Source of the DNA: Streptomyces sp. YIM 121038 | GTDB taxonomy: Bacteria > Actinomycetota > Actinomycetes > Streptomycetales > Streptomycetaceae | Direction of reading: 5' to 3' | Assembly (NCBI RefSeq): GCF_006088715.1 | Contig: NZ_CP030772.1 | Location: 372,001 to 436,000, forward strand | DNA: 64,000 bases | Shown here: one piece after another, positions 9,052-17,151 of the stretch | How the letters are laid out: each line of letters starts with the position of its first letter | Numbering within the stretch: the first letter of the stretch is position 1 | Made by a program: the position numbers and the translations under genes | Notes under the pieces: generated by a model | Told to the model about the DNA's origin: nothing | The model's database searches: none | Seen by the model: the letters and a program-made list of their open reading frames with translations, nothing else

Positions 9052-10625
9052 TACTCCAGCAGCGGTTCGCTATCTGGCCTGGTCGAAGGCGTCGTCGGGA
9101 GTGTAGTGGTTTGGTCGTGGGTCGGGGGTGGTCTGGCCGGACCGCCCCTCCAACGTGTGGAGTCGTCGCTGGTAGTGGCAGCGGCGGGAGACGGCCTGGT
9201 GTCTGCGGCGCCAGCGAGACCAGTTCAGAGCGTGCGTGCGAAGCGGCCGCCCGGTTTGGCGGTTCGGGCCGAGGCGAAGTGCCAGGAGCCGGCGGACTTC
9301 TGCCACGGTGAGCGGAGCCAGGGTGCCGGAAGCGTTTCTGCACCCCCCTTTCCCGCCGCGTCGGCTGCCATGACCGCGAGGTAGGCGTGAGCGAGCATGG
9401 CCAGGGTGATGTGCCGGAACCAGCCGACGTAGCGGCGGACCTCGTACTGGTCCAGGCCGCACTCGTTCTTTGCCGCCTGGAAGCACTCCTCGATCTGCCA
9501 GCGCATCCCGGCGATCCTCACCAGGTCGGCCACTGTGGTCTCCCGCGGTGCGTAGGCGAGGAAGTAGGCGATCTCCTGGGACTTGCTGATGCTGCGGCGG
9601 GCCAGTGCCCAGCGTCGGCGTACGGGGGCCTCGCCCTGGCAGTCGAACTCGGCCACCGTGGGCAGCTCCAGTGCCGCCCAGTGGTAGCGCCTTGGTCCTT
9701 TGGCGCCGTCACCGCACGAGATCGTCTCCCACGCCTCGCCGGGGGCCTGGGCAAACAGGTAGTCGATGCGCGGGCCGAAGACCTGCTGGGACTTGGGCAC
9801 TGCGAGCACGTAGCCGAGGCCGGACTGCTCGATCAGGCGACGAAAGCGTCCCTCCTGCCCGTAGGCGGAGTCCGCAGCCACCCACGCAAGAGGGAGATCC
9901 GAGGCCAGAGCACGCAGCACCAGGCGCTTGGCCAGCTCGCCCTTCGTGGCGAAGCCTCGTTCGTCGGGGACCTTCGCCGCCCGGCAGCGTTCCCGGTCCT
10001 CCGTCCAGGACTTGGGCAGGTAGAGCTCCTGGTCCACCAGGGCGCGGCCGCGGGTGGTGGCGTAGGCGGCGAAGACGCCGATCTGGCAGTTCTCGGTGCG
10101 GCCGGCGGTGCCGGAGTACTGACGCTGCACCCCGGCGGAGGTGGTGCCCTTCTTGACGAAGCCGGTGTCATCGATGACGAGCACCCCGCCGTCTACGCCG
10201 AGGTGCTCGGCGACGTATGCCTGAAGGTCGTCGCGGACGTCGTCGGCATCCCAGTTCGCCGCGTTCAGCAGCCGCTGGAAGCCATCAGGGGTGTGGTGCC
10301 CGGCGAACTCGGCCAGCTGCCAGCCGTTTTTACGGCTGACGGGAGCGAGAAGCCCCCGCACATAGTCCCGCATCCGACGCCGCAGGTCCGCGCGGCCGAA
10401 GCGGTGGCCAATGCGCAAGAAGAGAGTGTCGAGTTCCCGCTCCCAGGTCACGTCCGCATGCTCGTCGATCACCTTGGAAGGCTGTCGGCACCGGAGTCGG
10501 CCAGCCAAATCCTGACCCACACGTGGGAGGGGCGGTCCGGCCAGACCACCCCCGACCCACGACCAAACCACTACACTCCCGACGACGCCTTCGACCAGGC
10601 CAGATAGCGAACCGCTGCTGGAGTA
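9052..10625. mobile_element. IS701-family element A with about 109-bp inverted ends
   Basis: CTAG flanks both sides (9048-9051 and 10626-10629). The left end from 9052 and the right end read inward from 10625 match over the first 100 bases, then after one mismatch for eight more. One minus-strand transposase gene lies inside. Such long inverted ends are unusual for this family. Confidence 0.88.
9225..10472 (-). CDS. IS701-family DDE transposase A
   Basis: An intact transposase of about 415 residues. It has the first catalytic Asp in VLVIDDTGFVKKG followed by GVQRQYSGTAGRTENCQ, the second Asp in WVAADSAYGQEG, and the Glu in WQIEECFQAAKNECGLD, the usual IS701 pattern. The frame is open up to 10571, but that extension is encoded by the inverted end. 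The GTG at 10472 gives the usual family start. It looks functional. Confidence 0.85.
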   Translation of the reverse strand: MIDEHADVTWERELDTLFLRIGHRFGRADLRRRMRDYVRGLLAPVSRKNGWQLAEFAGHHTPDGFQRLLNAANWDADDVRDDLQAYVAEHLGVDGGVLVIDDTGFVKKGTTSAGVQRQYSGTAGRTENCQIGVFAAYATTRGRALVDQELYLPKSWTEDRERCRAAKVPDERGFATKGELAKRLVLRALASDLPLAWVAADSAYGQEGRFRRLIEQSGLGYVLAVPKSQQVFGPRIDYLFAQAPGEAWETISCGDGAKGPRRYHWAALELPTVAEFDCQGEAPVRRRWALARRSISKSQEIAYFLAYAPRETTVADLVRIAGMRWQIEECFQAAKNECGLDQYEVRRYVGWFRHITLAMLAHAYLAVMAADAAGKGGAETLPAPWLRSPWQKSAGSWHFASARTAKPGGRFARTL

Positions 10626-10629
10626 CTAG

Positions 10630-12160
10630 TACTCCAGTTGCAGTTCGCTATTCCTGCTGTTCAGGAGCCTGTTTCCGAGTGTAGCGAGCTGACGTTCCGT
10701 CATGTTGCTGGAGTTCGTGATACCGGGTGCGTCGGTGATAGTGGCAGCGCATGGCGGTGGCCTGGTGTTGGCTGCGCCAGTGGGACCATCTCAGTGCGTG
10801 ACCGGTGTGGCGAGGGCGGTGGTGGCCGGTGCCGCAAGTTGCCATGATCCTGCGGATTTCTGCCAGGCTGAGCGGGGCGAGGGGTGATCCGTTTCTGCGG
10901 CCCCCCTTTCGGTTCTGGCCTGGGCCGTCATGACGGCGAGGAAGGCGTGTGCGAGCATGGCGAGGGTGATGTGCCGGTACCAGCCCACGTAGCGGCGGAC
11001 TTCGTACTCATCCAGGCCGCACTCGTTCTTCGCGTTCTGGAAGCAGGATTCGATGGACCAGCGGCTGCCGGCCACGGTGACCAGCTGGTCCGCGGTGGTG
11101 CCGGTGGGTGCGTGGGCGAGGTAGTAGGCGATCTCGTCGGGCCGGGCGATGCTGCGGCGGGCCATCACCCACCCGCGGTGGGAGGGCTCACCGCCGTCGA
11201 AGAACGGGACGGCCGGCAGCTGCGCGGCCGCCCAGTCGTAGACACGCGGGCCCTTGACGCCGTCTCCGCACGAGAGCCGTTCCCAGGCGTCATCGGGTGC
11301 GTCGACGACGAGCTGGTCGATGCGCCAGCATCCCGCAAGCGATTTGACCTGCTGCGATTTCGGCACGGCGACGACGTAACCGAGGCCAGCCTCCTCGATC
11401 ATGCGGCGGAAGTGCCAGTCCTGGCCGTAGAGCGCGTCCGCGGTCACCCATGAGACGGGCAGTGGTGAGGACAGCGCCCTGGTGACCAGGGTTCGGGCCA
11501 GCTCGGTCTTGGTGGCGAAGCCGCGGTCGTCGGGCACCTTTGCCGCCCGGCACCGTTCGCGGTCGGATGTCCAGGACTTGGGCAGGTAGAGCTCCCGGTC
11601 CACCAGGGTGCGTCCCCGGGACGAGGTATAGGCGGCGAACACGGCGACTTGGCAGTTCTCGGTACGTCCTGCCGTGCCCGAGTACTGCCGTTGCACCCCG
11701 GCTGAGGTGTCGCCCTTCTTGAGGAAGCCCGTCTCGTCGCTCACGAGTACGCCGCCGTCCTCGCCGAGCCGTTCGGCGACGTATGCCTGCACGTCGTCGC
11801 GGATCTCATCCGCGTCCCACCGGGCCCGGTTCAGGAGGTTCTGGAGCCCATGTGGTGTGTTGTGACCTGCATGTTCTGCGAGTTGCCAGCTGTTCTTCCG
11901 GCCCACCGACCCCAGCAGCCCGTGCACATACGCGCGCATCCGCCGCCGCAGGTCGGCCCGGCCGAACCGGTGACCGACCCGCAGCAGCATCTCCTCCAGC
12001 TCCCTCGCCCAGACATCAGGCCGCACATCGTCTTGCATGATCAGCACAACAGCAATCACGCGCTGCCAGTCACGAACTCCAGCAACATGACGGAACGTCA
12101 GCTCGCTACACTCGGAAACAGGCTCCTGAACAGCAGGAATAGCGAACTGCAACTGGAGTA
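10630..12160. mobile_element. IS701-family element B with 91-bp perfect inverted ends
   Basis: CTAG flanks both sides (10626-10629, shared with element A, and 12161-12164). The first 91 bases of each end are identical in inverted orientation. The outermost bases TACTCCAG are shared with element A, but the rest of the inverted ends differ, so A and B are distinct elements. Confidence 0.88.
10791..12038 (-). CDS. IS701-family DDE transposase B
   Basis: An intact transposase of about 415 residues, related to copy A. Catalytic motifs are VLVSDETGFLKKGDTS, WVTADALYGQDW and WSIESCFQNAKNECGLDEYE. The frame is open upstream to 12152, but that part is encoded by the inverted end. The ATG at 12038 (MQDDVRPDVWAREL) aligns with the usual N-terminus. 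Confidence 0.85.
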   Translation of the reverse strand: MQDDVRPDVWARELEEMLLRVGHRFGRADLRRRMRAYVHGLLGSVGRKNSWQLAEHAGHNTPHGLQNLLNRARWDADEIRDDVQAYVAERLGEDGGVLVSDETGFLKKGDTSAGVQRQYSGTAGRTENCQVAVFAAYTSSRGRTLVDRELYLPKSWTSDRERCRAAKVPDDRGFATKTELARTLVTRALSSPLPVSWVTADALYGQDWHFRRMIEEAGLGYVVAVPKSQQVKSLAGCWRIDQLVVDAPDDAWERLSCGDGVKGPRVYDWAAAQLPAVPFFDGGEPSHRGWVMARRSIARPDEIAYYLAHAPTGTTADQLVTVAGSRWSIESCFQNAKNECGLDEYEVRRYVGWYRHITLAMLAHAFLAVMTAQARTERGAAETDHPSPRSAWQKSAGSWQLAAPATTALATPVTH

Positions 12161-12164
12161 CTAG

Positions 12165-13564
12165 TACTGCAACGGTGCTTGCTGTGATTGGTGGCCAGTT
12201 CGGTCGTTGGCGTGGTTATGGGTGGAGACCTTGCTGATGTCAGGTTGTGGGCGGGTGAGCTCGAGGTGGTGCATGAGCGGTTCGTGCATCGGTTCAGCCG
12301 GGAGGAGCCGTGTCAGTCGGCGCTGGCGTATATGCGGGGGCTGGTTGCTCCGCTGGAGCGTAAGAACGGCTGGACACTGGCGGAGGAGGCCGGGCATAGC
12401 GGTCCCGATCGCATCCACCGGCTGCTGAACTGCATCGAGTGGGATGCCGACGAGGTCCGTGACTACGTCCGTGACTACGTCGTCGAGCACCTCGGAGACG
12501 AAGGCGCCATTCTGATCGTTGATGACACCGGCTTCCTCAAGAAGGGCATCCGCTCGGCCGGGGTCCAGCGGCAGTACTCCGGCACCGCGGGACGCACCGA
12601 GAACTCCCAGATCGGCGTGTTTCTCGCCTACGCCACCGGCCAAGGACGCACGCTCATCGACCGGCGGTTGTATCTGCCCACCTCCTGGACGGACGACCGC
12701 GAACGCTGCCGCCGGGCCGGCATCGACGACGACGTCGCCTTTGAGACGAAGGTGGCCATGGCCAAGGCAATGGTCCGCCGCGCGATTGCGGACCGGGTTC
12801 CGTTTCGGTGGGTGACCGCGGATGCCGCCTACGGCTTTTCCAAGGGCTGGCGTTTTGAGCTGGAGCAGGCCGATGTCTTCCACGTCATGGCCACCACCCG
12901 GCACGACACCGTCGTCACCCGCTGGGCGATCGACCACCCCGTCCACGAGCTGTTCACCAGGCTCCCCCGCCAGAAGTGAAAGCGCCGGTCCTGCGGCAGC
13001 GGGGCTCACGGCCTACGGATCTACAACTGGGCACGCGTCGAGGTCAGGCCCTGGCACCGGCCCGACCGCCGCCACTGGGTCCTCGCGCGCCGCAGCGTCA
13101 GCCGGCCTGGAGAGGTCTCCTACTACATCGCCTACTGCCCCGCCCGGACCACCCTCGACGACCTGATCCGCATCGCGGGCAGCAGATGGGCGATCGAGGA
13201 ATGCTTCCAGAGCGCGAAGCAGGAGTGCGGCTGGACGACTACCAGGTCCGCCGCTACCCCGGCTGGCACCGCCACATGACCCTGGCCATGGCCGCCCACG
13301 CCACCTTGACCATCCTGCGGGCCCGCGAACTCGACACGGACAAAGCAGAAACGGATCCTCCGACCTCATCCACCTCAGCCTCGCCGAGATCAGACGCCTG
13401 ACCTACCGCCTCACCCAACGCCGGCCCGTATCCGTCGAGTGCATCCTGCACTGGTCCCGCTGGCGCCGGAAAAGGCAGTACCAAGCCCGCCGCAGCCACT
13501 ACAAACGACGCGGCCACACACCACCAGAAACTGCCCACCCGTCACAGCAAGCACCGTTGCAGTA
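12165..13564. mobile_element. IS701-family element C (defective copy)
   Basis: Begins with TACTGCAACGGTGCTTGCTG at 12165, directly after CTAG 12161-12164, and ends with its inverted copy at 13564; the inverted ends match over 23 bases. The right flank is TTTC, not CTAG, so the right side was rearranged after insertion. It is an inverted copy of element D. Confidence 0.8.
12188..13405 (+). pseudogene. IS701-family transposase C, nonsense plus frameshift
   Basis: The first frame runs through LIVDDTGFLKKGIRSAG and WVTADAAYGFSKG to a TGA at 12977-12979, where a Trp codon would be expected. Beyond it the same frame continues ([37 protein letters not shown]). Near 13228 a base is missing and the frame shifts to [16 protein letters not shown]. 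Both lesions are present at the equivalent places in copy D, so neither copy encodes a full transposase. Confidence 0.8.
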
Positions 13565-13938
13565 TTTCGCCCCGACCATCAGACAACCTCGCGCCCGGTT
13601 CTCCGCCAGCGGCACCCCCTTCTTCTGGCCATCCAGCGAGACCAGGCCAGGCTCAGACCGCCATGGTGAACAGCAACGCGGCCAGGATGGCTGCAGCGGC
13701 CAGAGCCAGCATCAGCTCCCGGATCCGCCCCCACCAGAACTGGCGCCCGCGCTCACACGGCAGGACCACACCACGCTCCACACACACCTCACACGCACAC
13801 CTCACAGGACACTCAACCCCGTACTCCCAGAAAAGCAACGGAATCGCACCCACACCGGGCAGCACAGCACGGATTCAACCAGCGCCAGCCCACTTCACCC
13901 CGATGGAGCGTGAGGTCGCGTCCTCGGAGCGGTGTAAG
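13565..13938. repeat. Segment between inverted IS701 copies, repeated at 48534-48900
   Basis: About 360 bases are almost identical, in opposite orientation, to the segment following the IS256 at 48.5 kb. Here the segment is bounded exactly by the ends of IS701 copies C and D. It carries the 70-residue gene at 13653-13865. Confidence 0.8.
13653..13865 (-). CDS. 70-residue Cys-rich single-pass membrane protein, copy 1
   Basis: The frame from GTG at 13865 encodes a short protein with four Cys in about 22 residues (ECPVRCACEVC, with a further Cys in LPCERGR), then WWGRIRE, and a C-terminal hydrophobic helix (LMLALAAAAILAALLF). The layout suggests a small membrane-anchored protein with a Cys cluster on one side. 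The same protein is encoded at 48598-48810. I do not recognise a family. Confidence 0.5.
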   Translation of the reverse strand: MLPGVGAIPLLFWEYGVECPVRCACEVCVERGVVLPCERGRQFWWGRIRELMLALAAAAILAALLFTMAV

Positions 13939-14101
13939 TACTGCAACGGTGCTTGCTGTGACGGGTGGGCAGTTTCTGGTGGTGTGTGGCCGCGTCGTTT
14001 GTAGTGGCTGCGGCGGGCTTGGTACTGCCTTTTCCGGCGCCAGCGGGACCAGTGCAGGATGCACTCGACGGATACGGGCCGGCGTTGGGTGAGGCGGTAG
14101 G

Positions 14102-15139
14102 TCAGGCGTCTGATCTCGGCGAGGCTGAGGTGGATGAGGTCGGAGGATCCGTTTCTGCTTTGTCCGTGTCGAGTTCGCGGGCCCGCAGGATGGTCAAGGT
14201 GGCGTGGGCGGCCATGGCCAGGGTCATGTGGCGGTGCCAGCCGGGGTAGCGGCGGACCTGGTAGTCGTCCAGCCGCACTCCTGCTTCGCGCTCTGGAAGC
14301 ATTCCTCGATCGCCCATCTGCTGCCCGCGATGCGGATCAGGTCGTCGAGGGTGGTCCGGGCGGGGCAGTAGGCGATGTAGTAGGAGACCTCTCCAGGCCG
14401 GCTGACGCTGCGGCGCGCGAGGACCCAGTGGCGGCGGTCGGGCCGGTGCCAGGGCCTGACCTCGACGCGTGCCCAGTTGTAGATCCGTAGGCCGTGAGCC
14501 CCGCTGCCGCAGGACCGGCGCTTTCACTTCTGGCGGGGGAGCCTGGTGAACAGCTCGTGGACGGGGTGGTCGATCGCCCAGCGGGTGACGACGGTGTCGT
14601 GCCGGGTGGTGGCCATGACGTGGAAGACATCGGCCTGCTCCAGCTCAAAACGCCAGCCCTTGGAAAAGCCGTAGGCGGCATCCGCGGTCACCCACCGAAA
14701 CGGAACCCGGTCCGCAATCGCGCGGCGGACCATTGCCTTGGCCATGGCCACCTTCGTCTCAAAGGCGACGTCGTCGTCGATGCCGGCCCGGCGGCAGCGT
14801 TCGCGGTCGTCCGTCCAGGAGGTGGGCAGATACAACCGCCGGTCGATGAGCGTGCGTCCTTGGCCGGTGGCGTAGGCGAGAAACACGCCGATCTGGGAGT
14901 TCTCGGTGCGTCCCGCGGTGCCGGAGTACTGCCGCTGGACCCCGGCCGAGCGGATGCCCTTCTTGAGGAAGCCGGTGTCATCAACGATCAGAATGGCGCC
15001 TTCGTCTCCGAGGTGCTCGACGACGTAGTCACGGACGTAGTCACGGACCTCGTCGGCATCCCACTCGATGCAGTTCAGCAGCCGGTGGATGCGATCGGGA
15101 CCGCTATGCCCGGCCTCCTCCGCCAGTGTCCAGCCGTTC
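14102..15139 (-). pseudogene. IS701-family transposase D, 3' part; 5' part at 19456-19635
   Basis: Carries the same in-frame stop (near 14525) and the same missing base (near 14274) as copy C. The N-terminal codons (MVASSVVGVVMGGDLADVR through RGLVAPLERKN) are on the far side of the insertion, ending at 19635. The product is doubly destroyed: by the point lesions and by the insertion. Confidence 0.8.
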
Positions 15140-15288
15140 TGATGAGGCTCCCTGAATTCGGTCGGAGGTGCTCGCCTGGACCCCGCTTGATCCAGTTCTC
15201 AAACGAGTGGGGAGGGTGGGGAGTAAGAGCACGTGTGAGGGGCCGCACCCCGCGCGGGATGCCGTTGGCGAATTCGGGGCTCTGCGTG

Positions 15289-15331
15289 ACGTCGGCCTTC
15301 AAGACCTGGTTGTGGTCTTGAAGGCCGACGT
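15289..15331 (+). terminator. 18-bp perfect stem-loop upstream of the IS1182 transposase
   Basis: Arms at 15289-15306 and 15314-15331 are perfect inverted repeats around the loop TGGTTGT. It lies just inside the left end and before the transposase start. It is well placed to block transcription entering from the flank, a known way for IS elements to limit transposase expression. Confidence 0.6.
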
Positions 15332-15337
15332 TGTCGT

Positions 15338-17023
15338 ATGGGGTGGGTGTCGATGTCGATGCGTCCGATCGGAGATGGGGAGATCCCCGCGGAGACGGTG
15401 CGGGTGGCCCAGGCGGCGTTCCCGAAGGGCAGTCTGGCGATCCGGTTGCGGGATGAGCTGGGGGTGCTGTTCCGGGACGAGCAGTTCGCGGATCTGTTCC
15501 CGTCCCGGGGCAAGCCGGCCTGGTCCCCGGGCCGGCTCGCGCTGGTGTCGGTACTCCAGTTCGCCGAGGGGCTGCCCGATCGGCAGGCGGCCCTGGCGGT
15601 GCGGGCCCGGATCGACTGGAAATACGCCCTGGGCCTGGAGCTTACCGACCCGGGCTTCGACTACTCCGTACTCAGCGAGTTCCGCACCCGGCTGGTCGAG
15701 GCGGAAGCGGGGCAGCAGGTCTTCGACCACGTCCTGGAGTCCGCCCGGAAGGCGGGAATGCTGAAGGCGCCAGGCAGGGCCCGCACCGACTCCACCCACG
15801 TACTGGCCGCGATCCGGTCGCTGAACCGGCTGGAGTTCGTCATCGAGACCCTGCGCGCTGCGCTCAACGCACTCGCCGCTGCGGCCCCCAACTGGCTGTC
15901 CGCCCACGCTGATCCGGCCTGGTTCGACCGGTATGCCACCCGGCCGGAGGACTACTGGCTGCCCTCCGGCAAGGCCAAGCGGACCGAGTTGGCCGAGCAG
16001 ACCGGCCGGGACGGCATGCGCCTGCTGGCCGACGTGCACGCCGCCGGGGCGCCCGTGTGGCTGCGCGAGCTGCCCGCCGTCCAGATCCTGCGCCGGGCCT
16101 GGGTTCAGCAGTACGTGTTCGATACGGAGGGCGAGGTGCGATGGCGGGACCCAAAAGAGTGCCCGCCGGGTGCTCTTCGCCTGGTCAGCCCCTATGACAC
16201 CGACGCTCGCGCGAGTGTGAAGCGGGATATCAAGTGGGACGGTTTCAAGGTCCATTTGACCGAGACCTGCGATGCGGACACGTCTCACCTGATCACGAAC
16301 GTGCTGACGCAGGACGCTACCGTCCAGGACAGCACGGCCACCAACCTGGTCCACGACGCCCTCGCCGCCAGGGACCTTCTGCCCGGCGAGCATCTACTGG
16401 ACGCTGGCTACATCGACGGACCCCGCATCGTCACCGCCGATCGTCAGTACGGCATCACCCTGACCGGCCCCATCCGCGGCAACACCACTGCCCAGGCCAG
16501 CGGCCCCTACAGCCAGAGCGCCTTCGCCATCGACTGGCAGAGCCAGACCGTGACCTGCCCGAACGGCAAGAACGCCACCCAATGGCGGGACAAGATCTCC
16601 GATCGTGGCGCCCCCATCATCATCGTCCGGTTCTCACCCGCTGACTGCCGCACTTGCCCCGCGCGCCCCGAGTGCGTGAGCTCACCCCGAGCCGCGAGAA
16701 GGGAAATCACCCTGCGGCCCCGGGCCGAACACGAGGCGATCCAACAGGCCCGTGCAGCCCAGGGCACTCCCGAGTGGCGGGAACGCTACGCGGCCCGCAA
16801 CGGCATCGAGGGCACCCTCTCCCACGCTGTTCACACCGCCGGTCTGCGCCGGTGCCGCTACCGCGGACTCGCCAGAACCCGCCTCCAGCACCAGCTCACC
16901 GCAACCGCGATCAACCTTGCCCGCCTCGACGCCCACCTCACCGGAACACCCCTGGCCCGGACCCGCACCAGCCACTTCGCACGACTTCGCCCCGCCGACC
17001 AAACGATCGACGGGGCGAAGTAG
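15338..17023 (+). CDS. IS1182-family transposase
   Basis: A 561-codon intact frame. It has the N-terminal DUF772-type domain (PAWSPGRLALVSVLQFAEGL), the catalytic segment [19 protein letters not shown], then VSPYDTDARASVK, a Cys pair region CRTCPARPECV, and GIEGTLSHAV near the C-terminus, all typical of IS1182 transposases. Start choice among ATG 15338, 15353 and 15359 is open. The frame appears functional. Confidence 0.85.
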   Translation: MGWVSMSMRPIGDGEIPAETVRVAQAAFPKGSLAIRLRDELGVLFRDEQFADLFPSRGKPAWSPGRLALVSVLQFAEGLPDRQAALAVRARIDWKYALGLELTDPGFDYSVLSEFRTRLVEAEAGQQVFDHVLESARKAGMLKAPGRARTDSTHVLAAIRSLNRLEFVIETLRAALNALAAAAPNWLSAHADPAWFDRYATRPEDYWLPSGKAKRTELAEQTGRDGMRLLADVHAAGAPVWLRELPAVQILRRAWVQQYVFDTEGEVRWRDPKECPPGALRLVSPYDTDARASVKRDIKWDGFKVHLTETCDADTSHLITNVLTQDATVQDSTATNLVHDALAARDLLPGEHLLDAGYIDGPRIVTADRQYGITLTGPIRGNTTAQASGPYSQSAFAIDWQSQTVTCPNGKNATQWRDKISDRGAPIIIVRFSPADCRTCPARPECVSSPRAARREITLRPRAEHEAIQQARAAQGTPEWRERYAARNGIEGTLSHAVHTAGLRRCRYRGLARTRLQHQLTATAINLARLDAHLTGTPLARTRTSHFARLRPADQTIDGAK

Positions 17024-17151
17024 CAGGACCCCGAATTCGCCAACGGCATCCCGGTAGGTCGGCGGCCCCTGGAGATCTGTACCGGTCAGATGGTGTCCGC
17101 GTTCGGCAATCTGGTGGGCACTCAACTCCCGTGCCAGGCAGCGCGGGTGGG

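Larger units (their letters stand above)
15255..17053. mobile_element. IS1182-family element 1
   Basis: The ends CGGGATGCCGTTGGCGAATT (from 15255) and its inverse (to 17053) match over 25 bases. The element holds one transposase gene and a strong subterminal stem-loop. I see no clear target duplication. Confidence 0.8.
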
